A DNA stretch of 64,000 nt, taken from the NCBI GenBank assembly GCA_965250215.1, contig CBDFNN010000004.1, forward strand, positions 3,720,001-3,784,000, in the 5' to 3' direction. Positions 8,025 through 17,086 of this stretch are shown one piece after another (position 1 is the stretch's first letter; each line of letters begins with the position of its first letter). The translations under genes were made by a program, and so were the position numbers. The stretch is from CBDFNN01 sp965250215. Lineage in GTDB: Bacteria > Bacteroidota > Rhodothermia > Rhodothermales > DATKEJ01. Under the pieces are notes generated by a model that saw only the letters and a list, made by a program, of their open reading frames with translations, was not told the DNA's origin and searched no databases.

Positions 8025-9467
8025 TTAGCTCAGGACGGCCTTCACCACCTCCCCATGGACATCCGTAAGACGATGTCGACGTCCTTGAAACTTGAAGGTC
8101 AACTGCTCATGATCGATTCCAAGCAGGTGCATTAATGTTGCATGGAAGTCATGGACGTGCACGGGATTTTCCTCAATATTATATCCAAAGTCATCCGTCC
8201 GACCATAGGAAAAGCCCTTCTTCACGCCGGCTCCGGCCATCCACAAGGAAAAGCATTTTGGGTGGTGATCCCGACCATAACTTTCCGCTGAAATCGCTCC
8301 CTGGGAATAATTGGTCCTTCCAAATTCGCCGCCCCAAATAACGAGTGTATCATCAAGCATTCCACGCTGCTTCAAATCTGTGATCAAGGCAGCAGAGGCC
8401 TGATCTGTATCCTTGCATTGGCTCGTGATCCCACTAGGCAAATTCTCATGGTGATCCCAGCCCCGGTGATAGAGCTGGATAAACTTGACACCTTTCTCAG
8501 CGAGCCGTCTCGCCAAAAGGCAGTTGGCTGCGTAGGTGCCGGGTGTCCTCGCGTCTTCTCCATAGAGATCGTAAATGTGATCTGGCTCCTCAGACAGATC
8601 CGTGACTTCAGGCACTGAGCTCTGCATTCGAAAGGCCATTTCATACTGTGCGATTCGGGCCTCGATCTCGGGGTCTCTGAAAGTCTCATATTGAGCCTCC
8701 TGCATTTCCTTGAGAATATCCAGTTGAGCCCTTCGATCATACATATTGACTCCATCCGGTGTCTCCAAATACAAGACGGCGTCTTTACCAGCTCTAAACT
8801 GAATCCCTTGATGTTCTGCTGGAAGAAATCCGTTGCCCCAAAGCTTAGAGTAGAGCGGCTGCCCTCCCCTGTCCTTTGTAATCAAGACGATGAAGGATGG
8901 CAGATTTTCATTGTCACTGCCAAGGCCATAATCGAGCCAGGACCCGATGGCCGGTCGGCCGGGAAACTGCGATCCAGTTTGCATGAAAGTCGCAGCGGGA
9001 TCGTGGTTTATGGCCTCCGTGTACATCGACTTAATAAAGCAAAGCTCATCCGCGATTTTAGCTTGATGAGGAATTAGATCGCTCATCCAAGCGCCCGACT
9101 TACCATATTGCTTGAAGCCAAAATTCGATCCAACCAGAGGAAAAGAAGTCTGCCCACCGGTCATTCCGGTAAGCCTTTGACCTTGCCTCACGGAATCGGG
9201 TAATTCTTCTCCTGTCATCTTGTTCAGAAGCGGCTTGGGATCAAAAAGCTCCATTTGAGAAGGAGCACCGCTTTGAAAAAGATAGATTACTCGCTTTGCC
9301 TTGGCTGCAAAGTGTGGCTTGCCTAAGACTCCCTTCCTGAGATCATCGCCTGAGTTTGCCAATAAGGGATTGATCAAGGAAGAGAGACCAAGCGCACCAA
9401 AACCCATCGCCGACTTCGCTAGGAAGTCGCGCCGGCTGGTCATTTTTTGATAATTATTACAACTCAT
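8025..9467 (-). CDS. Tat-exported DUF1501 family protein
   Basis: 480 residues of the DUF1501 family, whose fold is related to alkaline phosphatase/sulfatase. The enzymatic role of the family is not established. A twin-arginine signal, SRRDFLAKSAMGFGALG, lies at residues 11-27; the internal Met at residue 9 (MTSRRDFL) is an equally good start. Typical DUF1501 segments follow: FQSGAPSQMELFDPKP, TQASAALITDLKQRGMLDDTLVIWGGEFGRT and GRDHHPKCFSLWMAGAGVKKG. It follows the PSCyt1 lipoprotein gene after 42 bases in the same direction, the standard pairing in Planctomycetes and Verrucomicrobia. The two are presumably co-secreted and work together on a polymer or carbohydrate substrate (inference). Confidence 0.88.
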   Translation of the reverse strand: MSCNNYQKMTSRRDFLAKSAMGFGALGLSSLINPLLANSGDDLRKGVLGKPHFAAKAKRVIYLFQSGAPSQMELFDPKPLLNKMTGEELPDSVRQGQRLTGMTGGQTSFPLVGSNFGFKQYGKSGAWMSDLIPHQAKIADELCFIKSMYTEAINHDPAATFMQTGSQFPGRPAIGSWLDYGLGSDNENLPSFIVLITKDRGGQPLYSKLWGNGFLPAEHQGIQFRAGKDAVLYLETPDGVNMYDRRAQLDILKEMQEAQYETFRDPEIEARIAQYEMAFRMQSSVPEVTDLSEEPDHIYDLYGEDARTPGTYAANCLLARRLAEKGVKFIQLYHRGWDHHENLPSGITSQCKDTDQASAALITDLKQRGMLDDTLVIWGGEFGRTNYSQGAISAESYGRDHHPKCFSLWMAGAGVKKGFSYGRTDDFGYNIEENPVHVHDFHATLMHLLGIDHEQLTFKFQGRRHRLTDVHGEVVKAVLS

Positions 9468-9483
9468 TCTTCTTGCTAGTAAA

Positions 9484-9518
9484 ACCCATTACTCAAAACC
9501 GACTACCCATTACCGTTT
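9484..9518. repeat. Heptamer tandem array, ACCCATT type, 5 units
   Basis: Consecutive 7-base units ACCCATT, ACTCAAA, ACCGACT, ACCCATT, ACCGTTT. The fourth unit overlaps the stop codon of the PSCyt1 lipoprotein gene, and the array fills most of the gap to the DUF1501 gene. Degenerate, but the first and fourth units are identical 21 bases apart. Confidence 0.5.
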
Positions 9519-12500
9519 GTTAATCGCCTCATCATGATTCATAATAGAACTCGCGACGCCAGCCAAAGCAGCAGTCGTCCTTACGTCTAGATTTGGATCT
9601 CGAGTTGCAAACCCTACGGCAAGCAGTCCTCGTGCATCCCTCTTTTTCTCCGAATAGGTCAACATCTCCCTATTGAATTGACGGACCAGTATTTCCGACT
9701 CCTTATCGCTAAGTCGCCTGCCAGTGACAAGGCGAAAGGCATACATCAATTGTGACTCGATCGTATCTCCTCCCTCCTTCTGCATGCGCTCTGCCAAAAC
9801 CCTAGCCGCTTCCACAAATTGAGGATCATTTAGCAGGACCAATGCCTGCATGGGCGTGGTCGTTTTTTCTCTTTTTATGGTCGTAACCGAGCGGTCGGTA
9901 GCGTCAAAAGCCAACATCGCCGGATGCGGTGTGGTCCGACGAATATAAGTGTACATACTCCTTCGATAGAGACTGTCGCCCTTCTGTGTCTTCCAAGAAT
10001 TCCACTTGCCAGTTGAGCTAGCCCAGACACCCTTGGGTTGATAGGGCTTCACGCTTTTCCCACCAACTTGACGAGATAACAATCCACTAGAGGCTAAGGC
10101 CAGGTCTCTTATCATTTCCGCGGGCATTCGATTACTCGGTCCTCTAGCCAAGAGTCGGTTCTGCGGATCAATCTCTAAATGCAAATCACTCGCTACCGAG
10201 GATTGTCTATAGGTGGCCGACATGACCATCGTCTTCATCAAGCCCTTGACATCCCATCCTGAATCCACAAATTCCAGTGCCAACCAATCAAGAAGCCTAG
10301 GGTGACTTGGAAGAGATCCCTGCAAACCAAAATCATGCGGTGTGTCCACCAAACCCCTTCCGAAAATCATCTGCCAATATCGGTTCACCGTTACCCTTGC
10401 AGTCAAGGGGTTTTTTGGATCTGTCAACCATTGGGACAATCCAAGGCGATTTTTTGGCAAGTCTTCGTTAAAGGCCAAAATGGCTTCGGGTGTACCTGGC
10501 AAGACTTCTTCAAGAGGCTGATCGTAAACACCTCGATCCAATACAAATGTCTTCCGCTTTTCAGCCGACTCCTCCATGATCATCAGCTCAGGAAGGTCAT
10601 TCAATAAATCGATACGTTGTTTTACGAGGCTTTGTATGACAGCCAAGGCACTCCCATAGCCCTTGTTCAGTCTCTCCAAAGTGTGATTCTTGGATCGTTC
10701 GGCATTGACTCTTGAATCAGCCAATGCAGGATCATCTCTGGCAACAATGGAAGCTATTTCATGATCTGTTAGCCGTTCTCTGTAGACCCTGACCTCATCA
10801 ATTCCACCCTCAAAAACTCCGTTTTCTCCTGTGTAAAAGCGTCCACTTCGACCGACAATAATCGGCTTCGATCCCCAGTCTTTGGACACGTTCCAGCTAG
10901 GTTGGATGCTTTTAAATAGCCGATCATAAGGACTGAATCCTTCAAGTCTTTCGCCGTTCAGATAGAGTCTAATTCCCTCGGCCTTTCCAGTCCCATCGTA
11001 GGTAAAAAAGACATGTTGCCACTCCGTCGACTCAATAGACTTGTTGGAGGTGAGCTGCGTATAGTTGTGCGGTTCGACACTCGTTAGCTTAAGATTGAGT
11101 CTGTTTTCCGGATCGATATACAAACCCCAGCCCCTCCACGCGTCACCCAATGGGCCAGAGTTTCCTATGACGGTTTGATTGACACTGTCCTTCTCCATCT
11201 TTATCCAGGCACCGGCTGAGAAAGGTTCATGCACCTCGAGATCTCCAAAGTCACGAAGGAAAACCAAATCTCGCTCATCCACGAATCGCAAGGCCTTCCC
11301 GACCTTTCCTTCAATTACTAGTGGCTCTCCGGAGGCCACGGCGATCAAGTTTTCGTCAACAATCTTGTCAACGGGTCTGTTCGCTACGATCCGATGCGGA
11401 CTAGACCAGGTTCGATTGGCATCCCGGATGGACTCGAAAGGGAAATGGCCGACCGTTTCGGGTCCTCGCACTTTAGCAAAATCTCCTAGCGAAGGATTAG
11501 ACTCAAAAGTTGTCGAGATCTCCTCTAACTTTGTTCTCGCTTCTTCGATTTCGAAGTCCAGTCGAGCTAGCTCCTCTTCTTGCTCTTCAGTGAGATACAA
11601 CATCGTCGGCCCCGACGAGAAGCCATCTTTGGGCACCATTTCCGCCTGCATTCCGAGCTCCTTAATATTGTTAAAGAAACCCGTCATCTGATAAAACTCC
11701 TTCTGCGATACCGGATCAAACTTATGGTCATGGCAACTCGCACACTCGACGGTCAAGCCAAGAAAAGCTGTCGCCGTCGTGGCGGTACGATCGTTAACAT
11801 ATTTCTGACGGTACTCGTCATTGACCGCGCCGCCCTCTGATGTTGTCACGTGATTCCTCAGAAAGGCGGTTGCTAACCTTTGATCGCGAGAGGCATTGGG
11901 AAGAAGATCACCAGCAAGCTGCCAAGTAATGAACTCATCGTAAGGCATATTTTCATCAAAGGCCTTGATGACCCAGTCCCGCCAGGGCCAATTGAATCTA
12001 GCGACATCGGAATGCAAGCCTTGCGAATCTGCAAAGCGAGCTACATCTAGCCACTCCATCGCCAATCTTTCCGCATAGGCACTAGTGTCCAGTAGGCGAT
12101 CGACCTCTTGCCCATAGGCATCCTCGGACTGTGCACTCAAGAAGCGATCAAGATCTTCGACAGATGGCGGAAGCCCGGTCAAATCAAGATGAACTCGCCT
12201 GATCATGCGCTCTTTGTCGGCCTCTGGAGACATAGTCAGTTCGGTCGACTGAAGCTTCTTCGCAATAAAATGGTCAATTGGATTCCGAATGGATACTTGA
12301 GTCTCGCCTAGATCAGACAAGATCGGATCGACCGGTGGGATGAAAGCCCAATGGTCCTTCCACTCCGCTCCTTCGTCAAGCCATTTGCCAATAATCGCAA
12401 TCTCCCGCGACGTTAGACTGAGATTAGATTCAGGAGGAGGCATCTGAAATTCTGGGTCGGAAGAAGTGATGCGCCGCCATGCAACGCTCTTCCCATGATT

Positions 12501-12779
12501 TCCCCTCACAAATGCTCTTCCACCCGACTCTTTCAATCTTTTGAAGGCCTCCGATTCGATGTCTAGCCGAAGCTCGGCTTTACGGGTACCACTGTCAGGG
12601 CCATGGCAGGGATAGCATCGGTCGGAAAGGATTGGACGGACATGATCGTTAAAATCGATTCCGTCCGGCAACTGCTCATAGGCCAGCGCGACCTCATCTG
12701 GCATCGATGGCGAGCACGCCATCAAAGAAACGACCACGACGGCAAAACCGAAAACAAATATGTTAGATCGTAATGACAA
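9510..12779 (-). CDS. PSCyt1 / DUF1549 / LamG-like / DUF1553 outer lipoprotein, haem-binding
   Basis: 1089 residues. The signal peptide ends in lipobox LMAC (Cys22). A planctomycete cytochrome-type domain carries CYPCHG at 55-60 (CxxCH haem site). DUF1549 (about 165-375) contains a second CxxCH, CASCH at 346-350, in the family-typical CASCHDHKFDP. A short coiled coil follows near 405-425, then a concanavalin/LamG-like module (about 440-670; FSAGAWIKMEKD, YLNGERLEGF, GGIDEVRVYRE), then DUF1553 (about 740-1060; LTARVTVNRYWQMIFGRGLV, RRTTPHPAMLAFDATDRS). The domain set and the downstream DUF1501 gene match the planctomycete-type module. A surface or periplasmic redox or polymer-processing role is inferred; no reaction is established. 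Confidence 0.88.
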   Translation of the reverse strand: MSLRSNIFVFGFAVVVVSLMACSPSMPDEVALAYEQLPDGIDFNDHVRPILSDRCYPCHGPDSGTRKAELRLDIESEAFKRLKESGGRAFVRGNHGKSVAWRRITSSDPEFQMPPPESNLSLTSREIAIIGKWLDEGAEWKDHWAFIPPVDPILSDLGETQVSIRNPIDHFIAKKLQSTELTMSPEADKERMIRRVHLDLTGLPPSVEDLDRFLSAQSEDAYGQEVDRLLDTSAYAERLAMEWLDVARFADSQGLHSDVARFNWPWRDWVIKAFDENMPYDEFITWQLAGDLLPNASRDQRLATAFLRNHVTTSEGGAVNDEYRQKYVNDRTATTATAFLGLTVECASCHDHKFDPVSQKEFYQMTGFFNNIKELGMQAEMVPKDGFSSGPTMLYLTEEQEEELARLDFEIEEARTKLEEISTTFESNPSLGDFAKVRGPETVGHFPFESIRDANRTWSSPHRIVANRPVDKIVDENLIAVASGEPLVIEGKVGKALRFVDERDLVFLRDFGDLEVHEPFSAGAWIKMEKDSVNQTVIGNSGPLGDAWRGWGLYIDPENRLNLKLTSVEPHNYTQLTSNKSIESTEWQHVFFTYDGTGKAEGIRLYLNGERLEGFSPYDRLFKSIQPSWNVSKDWGSKPIIVGRSGRFYTGENGVFEGGIDEVRVYRERLTDHEIASIVARDDPALADSRVNAERSKNHTLERLNKGYGSALAVIQSLVKQRIDLLNDLPELMIMEESAEKRKTFVLDRGVYDQPLEEVLPGTPEAILAFNEDLPKNRLGLSQWLTDPKNPLTARVTVNRYWQMIFGRGLVDTPHDFGLQGSLPSHPRLLDWLALEFVDSGWDVKGLMKTMVMSATYRQSSVASDLHLEIDPQNRLLARGPSNRMPAEMIRDLALASSGLLSRQVGGKSVKPYQPKGVWASSTGKWNSWKTQKGDSLYRRSMYTYIRRTTPHPAMLAFDATDRSVTTIKREKTTTPMQALVLLNDPQFVEAARVLAERMQKEGGDTIESQLMYAFRLVTGRRLSDKESEILVRQFNREMLTYSEKKRDARGLLAVGFATRDPNLDVRTTAALAGVASSIMNHDEAINKR

Positions 12780-12860
12780 GATCGAAATTTTTCCTGACGC
12801 TTTTGATCAAGGTAAACCATCAACAGAAGCCTAGTCAAGAAAGTCGTCACGAGAATCCCT

Positions 12861-12874
12861 ATCGGTGAACCGAT
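12861..12874. promoter_or_regulatory. Palindrome in divergent promoter region
   Basis: ATCGGT-GA-ACCGAT is a perfect 6+6 inverted repeat in the 119-base gap between the divergent lipoprotein gene (start 12779) and the deacetylase gene (start 12899). It lies 24 bases before the deacetylase start, so it could be an operator or a leader hairpin. Confidence 0.3.
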
Positions 12875-12898
12875 CAGGACAAAGGTGATATCAACAGG

Positions 12899-13834
12899 AT
12901 GAAAATAGCACTCTTCCTTCTCTTCTCATTTTGCCAAGCATCCCTATTTGCTCAGTCCAAGGAGATGTGCATCACGATCGATGACCTTCCCATGGTCACC
13001 TACGGAATTGAAGGTCACGACTCCCTAATAACCGAGTCCATTCTAAGCGCTCTGAAAAAGCACAATGCTCCAGCGATTGGATACGTCAATGAAGGGAAAT
13101 TGTATCGACGCTACTACAATGGAAAACTAAATCCAGCAAAAGTAAAACTGCTTGAAAGGTGGTTAGAAGAGGGAATGGAATTGGGAAACCACACCTACTC
13201 GCATGCGAACTATCACCAAACTAGCTTCGCTGATTTTAGCAGGGCCATTATCAAAGGTGAGAAGGTCATCAAAGAGCTAGCAGCCCAGCACGACACGAGC
13301 ATCCGATTCTTTCGTCACCCCTATCTTCGAATGGGAGAGACCAAAGAGAGGACCGACTCGCTCAACAGCTTTCTGGCAGAACACAACTACACTCCTGCTC
13401 CTGTCACGATCGACAACGAGGAATACATTTTCGCTCAGGCTTACGCGAAAGCTTTCAAAAAAGGCAATCAGGCCTTGGCCGATAGCGTCGGGCAAGCTTA
13501 TTTGAGCTATATGGACGAGCAGCTCAGTTATTTCGAAAAAGCTTCGGATGACTTGTTGGGGCGGAATATGAAGCACACCTTGCTCATTCACGCCAATTAT
13601 CTCAACGCCACCCACCTTGACCAACTTCTATCGATCTATGAAGACCGAGGCTACAGCTTTATATCTCAGGAAGAAGTATTAGAGGATCCGGCTTACCAAT
13701 TGCCGATCACCAAATTCGATGATTGGGGTATTTCGTGGATCCAGTGGTGGGGCATGAGCAAAGGTTTGAAGGGGGACTTTTTCAAGGGCGAAGCGGTCAC
13801 ACCCGACTTCGTAATAGAGCTGGCGGCAAGCTAG
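12899..13834 (+). CDS. Secreted polysaccharide deacetylase (NodB homology)
   Basis: 311 residues. The signal peptide (MKIALFLLFSFCQASLFAQS) is cleaved around residue 19. The NodB domain shows motif 1 ITIDDLP with Asp28-Asp29 and motif 2 HTYSH at 98-102 supplying the two metal-binding His. The motif 3-like FFRHPYLRMGET has the usual Arg-His-Pro. The enzyme should remove N- or O-acetyl groups from a polysaccharide in the periplasm or outside the cell; the substrate is not readable. The last ~70 residues after the catalytic domain contain an Asp/Trp-rich segment (FDDWGISWIQWW). Convergent with the unknown gene at 13884. The family is clear, the substrate unknown. Confidence 0.9.
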   Translation: MKIALFLLFSFCQASLFAQSKEMCITIDDLPMVTYGIEGHDSLITESILSALKKHNAPAIGYVNEGKLYRRYYNGKLNPAKVKLLERWLEEGMELGNHTYSHANYHQTSFADFSRAIIKGEKVIKELAAQHDTSIRFFRHPYLRMGETKERTDSLNSFLAEHNYTPAPVTIDNEEYIFAQAYAKAFKKGNQALADSVGQAYLSYMDEQLSYFEKASDDLLGRNMKHTLLIHANYLNATHLDQLLSIYEDRGYSFISQEEVLEDPAYQLPITKFDDWGISWIQWWGMSKGLKGDFFKGEAVTPDFVIELAAS

Positions 13835-13883
13835 TTCTGCTACTTGAAAGTAGTGGAGTAATTTCTTCTCTACTTCTCTAGCT

Positions 13884-14495
13884 CTAGACCTCCTCTACCC
13901 ACTTTGGTAACGGAGCGCTTCCCAACGCCCACAGATCGAAGTGGAATTTCTGTTCCGATCGCGTCTCATTCGCATTCAAAAGAAATCGACGAGTATCTGG
14001 TGTCTCGATCATTTGCAGACTCTCAATAATCCTCTGTTTCATCCCGACGACTGAGAATACTTCGAGGTCGAATCCATTCGTGGCTTGAATAGGAAATATC
14101 AAGCAGGACGACCGACCTAAGCAAGAAATAAGTTCAGGCTCCATCTGCTTGCGGTCAGACGGCAGTAGGATATCAAGCTCCTCGGACAGCTCTAGTGATT
14201 CTTCATCTCCGGCAAGAAAAACGCGATCTCGTCCATCACCAAAGTCTTGCTCTGTCGGAAAAGAGTCGATATGCTTTAAGCCTGCTCCCTCTTGATAAGC
14301 GAGCCAGATCTTTGCATCAAGAGATTGACTCAAGACATCTCTCCATGACCCATATGGAACTGAGCCAGACAAGCCAGGAACTTGGGTTTTCAAATCACTC
14401 CCAGAGATAAATACACGGGAGGCTTTCTCCAGACCAGGAAGGGGCTCAGCCATTTCCATGGGGTCAGTGAAAAAAAACTTTAGACTTGAAGGCAC
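13884..14495 (-). CDS. Unknown cytoplasmic protein
   Basis: 203 residues, not recognised. There is no signal peptide, membrane segment or Cys motif. It looks like a compact alpha/beta protein with hydrophobic strands (RVFISG, KIWLAY, RVFLAG, ELDILLPS, CLIFPI). It ends in LPKWVEEV. It lies 26 bases downstream of the gluconate-dehydrogenase-like subunit gene on the same strand, so it may be the third gene of that operon. Codon use looks like the neighbours. The coding call rests on length and operon position. Confidence 0.55.
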   Translation of the reverse strand: MPSSLKFFFTDPMEMAEPLPGLEKASRVFISGSDLKTQVPGLSGSVPYGSWRDVLSQSLDAKIWLAYQEGAGLKHIDSFPTEQDFGDGRDRVFLAGDEESLELSEELDILLPSDRKQMEPELISCLGRSSCLIFPIQATNGFDLEVFSVVGMKQRIIESLQMIETPDTRRFLLNANETRSEQKFHFDLWALGSAPLPKWVEEV

Positions 14496-14521
14496 GATTT
14501 CTGAGTTATTCTGAATCTAGT

Positions 14522-15115
14522 CTAGAGCGTATACACTTTCCCTACCTCATCGAGTGAAATACAGCCCTGATACGGCCCCGGAATAGGGTCATAGTTGGTC
14601 ACGTTTTTCCCCACCTCTTCCGATGAAAAATAGGCCCAAACCGTGAGGGACTTCAAAGAGCGGTAAAACCCAACGGGCTTTTGCTCACCGACTGACGTTC
14701 CCCACACACCGCCATTAAACTTCGGCGAACTGGCCTCCTGATCTTGCAGGCATTTTATTCTCTGTGCAGCATCCAGTTCGTGGAAAAAGCTGCCATATTT
14801 GGCTCTGCAGTCTTCATTGAATTGGTCCATCTCAACCACTTTTTGCGATTGACCTGCCTCATCTAGTGTCTTGGCAAAAACTAGATCGATGAAAAGATCT
14901 GCCTTTACATCCAATCCCCCTGGCGTGTCTGTTTTAGGCAGAATTGTATCTACCAAGGCAGCCACAAGCTGCGCGTGGTCTTCGTTTAGAAATTTTGGGC
15001 TCCAGTCAGCACGCGGCTGTTGCTGGCAACTTTGAAGGAGACCTAGGAGCGAAGTTGAAACTGCGGCTGTACCACCGAGGACTGCAGTGCGTTTGAGTGC
15101 TTCTCTTCTGTTCAT
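14522..15115 (-). CDS. Gluconate 2-dehydrogenase subunit 3-like, Tat signal
   Basis: 197 residues. A twin-arginine leader, MNRREALKRTAVLGGTAAVS, is followed by SLLGLLQSC, so the protein may be lipidated at the Cys near residue 30. The body matches the gluconate 2-dehydrogenase subunit 3 family (LVAALVDTILPKTDTPGGLDVKADLFIDLVF; a PGPYQGC segment near the C-terminus). The small subunit is thought to carry its large FAD partner through the Tat system, which fits the GMC oxidoreductase encoded just upstream with a 4-base gap. No separate cytochrome c subunit is encoded here, so the electron acceptor is unknown. Confidence 0.88.
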   Translation of the reverse strand: MNRREALKRTAVLGGTAAVSTSLLGLLQSCQQQPRADWSPKFLNEDHAQLVAALVDTILPKTDTPGGLDVKADLFIDLVFAKTLDEAGQSQKVVEMDQFNEDCRAKYGSFFHELDAAQRIKCLQDQEASSPKFNGGVWGTSVGEQKPVGFYRSLKSLTVWAYFSSEEVGKNVTNYDPIPGPYQGCISLDEVGKVYTL

Positions 15116-15119
15116 GATC

Positions 15120-16829
15120 TTACAGGTTCTGCTTTTTGAGCTCTGAAATGGCGTGATCCGCAGCGCGGGCGGTCAAGGCCATATAAGTCAATGATGGGTT
15201 TACGCAGGAGTTGGACGTCATACAGGCGCCATCCGTCACAAAAACATTCTTTGCGGCGTGAATCTGGTTCGTGCCATTAAGGACAGACGTTTTTGGATCA
15301 CGTCCCATACGTGCTGTGCCCATTTCGTGAATCCCATAGCCTGGCTCATGATGCTTGTTGAAGCCGACGATGTTCTTCAAACCGACCTTATCTAGCATCT
15401 CAACTGCATCCACTTCGATCTGTGCATTGAGCGCAAGCTCGTTTTCTTTCCAGTCACAATCGATAGCCAAAGTAGGCTGTCCCCACTTGTCGAGGCTGTC
15501 CGTATCGAGGCTTACCTTATTGTCGTGATAGGGCAAGCACTCGGAAAATCCGGTGATGAAAAATTCCCACGGGCCCGGATCATTAATCAGCGAAGATTTG
15601 AAATCGCCCCCAAAGCCATCCAAGTTCGCTCCACGACCCCAGCCGGGACGCGAGGCGCTACCTTGGAAACCAAATCCACGGACAAACTTGTCGGACTTTG
15701 TCTCATCGTTGATATTCCAGTAGCGTGGGATGTAGATCCCGTTGGGCCGTCGGCCTTTATAATACTTGTCTTCGTGCCCCTCAAAACTGCCCATGGCCCC
15801 GATGCGATAGGTATGGTCCATGAGGTTGTGACCCAGTTCGCCACTGTCGTTGCCCATTCCCTCTGGGAAACGGTTTGAAGTCGAATTTAGCAAGATCCTC
15901 GTAGTGCTTAGAGTTGAGGCATTGCCGAAAATGATTTTTGAGAAGTACTCCATCATCTCACCCGTCTCCGAATCTATCAACCGCACTCCAGTAGCCTTCC
16001 CCAGTTCTTCGTCGTAGATAATAGAATGGGCAATGGAATAGGGGCGGATAGTCAAATTGCCCGTGGCCTCTGCTGCCGGCATGGTGACCGTGGTACTGTT
16101 GAAAAATGCGTTGAAGGGACAACCTAGGCTACACTTATTGCGAGATTGGCATTGGCCCCGGCCATTGTGCGGCACAGTCAGATGTGCTACGCGCCCAATG
16201 ATCATATGCCGACCAGGGAAATTGGACTCGATGCGTTGCTTGATATCTTTCTCCACACAATTGAGCTCCATCGGAGGGAGGAAATGGCTGTCCGGCAACT
16301 GTGGCAGTCCCAAGGCTTCTCCACTAATGCCGGCGAACTTCTCGACGTAGGTATACCACGGCTCCAAGTCCTCATAACGAATGGGCCAGTCGACACCGTG
16401 ACCGTCCACCGCGTTCGCTTTGAAATCTATCTCACTCCACCGGTAGCTCTGCCGACCCCATAGCTGCGAGCGCCCACCCATCTGATGTGCACGAACCCAC
16501 ATGAAAGGCTTGACCTCCGTGTACGGATTTTCCTCATCGTTCGAATACAGATGTTTGTTGCCCTCGCCTACAAATCCGGTCCGGATATTTTTGTAGTACT
16601 TCTTTTTATCCTCAGGTGTCAGACTGCCGCGTAATTCATAGTCCCAAGATTCCTTGTACATATTGGGAAAGTCTATGGCAGGATCCATGATTCGCCCTCG
16701 TTCGAGGACAAGTGTTTTCAGACCGGCCTCACAGAGCTCTTTAGCCGCCCAGCCGCCGCTCATACCCGACCCAATGACTATCGCATCGTAGGTCATATTA
16801 CGTTTGGCGTCGATGTTATAATTCGGCAT
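15120..16829 (-). CDS. GMC family FAD oxidoreductase (gluconate/sugar dehydrogenase large-subunit type)
   Basis: 569 residues. The FAD-binding Rossmann motif is VIGSGMSGGWAAKEL (about 18-32), followed by LVLERGR. Typical GMC segments are FMWVRAHQMGGRSQLWGRQSYRW and a Cys-rich loop GQCQSRNKCSLGCP (about 225-240). The C-terminal active-site block is HEMGTARMG with His501, then SCVNPSLT with Asn544. It should oxidise an alcohol or sugar C-OH group to a carbonyl in the periplasm, passing electrons to the respiratory chain. It has no Tat signal of its own and probably rides on the subunit-3 protein encoded 4 bases downstream. The substrate cannot be told. Confidence 0.92.
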   Translation of the reverse strand: MPNYNIDAKRNMTYDAIVIGSGMSGGWAAKELCEAGLKTLVLERGRIMDPAIDFPNMYKESWDYELRGSLTPEDKKKYYKNIRTGFVGEGNKHLYSNDEENPYTEVKPFMWVRAHQMGGRSQLWGRQSYRWSEIDFKANAVDGHGVDWPIRYEDLEPWYTYVEKFAGISGEALGLPQLPDSHFLPPMELNCVEKDIKQRIESNFPGRHMIIGRVAHLTVPHNGRGQCQSRNKCSLGCPFNAFFNSTTVTMPAAEATGNLTIRPYSIAHSIIYDEELGKATGVRLIDSETGEMMEYFSKIIFGNASTLSTTRILLNSTSNRFPEGMGNDSGELGHNLMDHTYRIGAMGSFEGHEDKYYKGRRPNGIYIPRYWNINDETKSDKFVRGFGFQGSASRPGWGRGANLDGFGGDFKSSLINDPGPWEFFITGFSECLPYHDNKVSLDTDSLDKWGQPTLAIDCDWKENELALNAQIEVDAVEMLDKVGLKNIVGFNKHHEPGYGIHEMGTARMGRDPKTSVLNGTNQIHAAKNVFVTDGACMTSNSCVNPSLTYMALTARAADHAISELKKQNL

Positions 16830-16855
16830 AGCAAAATGATGAGGTTATTGAGAGT

Positions 16856-16867
16856 TAGATTAATCTA
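16856..16867. promoter_or_regulatory. 12-base perfect palindrome upstream of the GMC operon
   Basis: TAGATTAATCTA lies 27-38 bases before the GMC start codon, in the divergent gap to the LptF/G gene. It is a candidate operator; no regulator gene is adjacent. Confidence 0.35.
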
Positions 16868-16896
16868 GCAACAAAAGTACTTTGCTGCTTGGACTA

Positions 16897-16912
16897 AAAT
16901 ATCTTGATATTT
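16897..16912. promoter_or_regulatory. 16-base palindrome upstream of the GMC operon
   Basis: AAATATC-TT-GATATTT is a 7+7 inverted repeat, 68-83 bases before the GMC start and in the same divergent gap as the palindrome at 16856. Together they suggest a regulated promoter region, but AT-rich palindromes also arise by chance. Confidence 0.3.
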
Positions 16913-17086
16913 CAACTCCTCGTCATTCCTTACAAAGCAAACAAATACGAAGATGTCCAGTATCTTGCATCGGGCAGACAGGCCGAAATTGTTAGGCCAT
17001 AGAGGTCCCTTTGCCTAGTGCCAAATATTTTAGGAGACTAGGTCTAAGCCATTGTAGGTGGCCAGCATCTAGAGCCCAGAAGCCAG

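Noticed and set aside
8691..9077. 128-residue plus-strand open frame opposite the DUF1501 gene
   Set aside because: No family features; it lies wholly within a well-supported gene on the other strand.
13865..13883. TCTCTACT/TCTCTAGC as another octamer array
   Set aside because: Only two units are convincing before the period breaks, and part lies at the end of a coding region.
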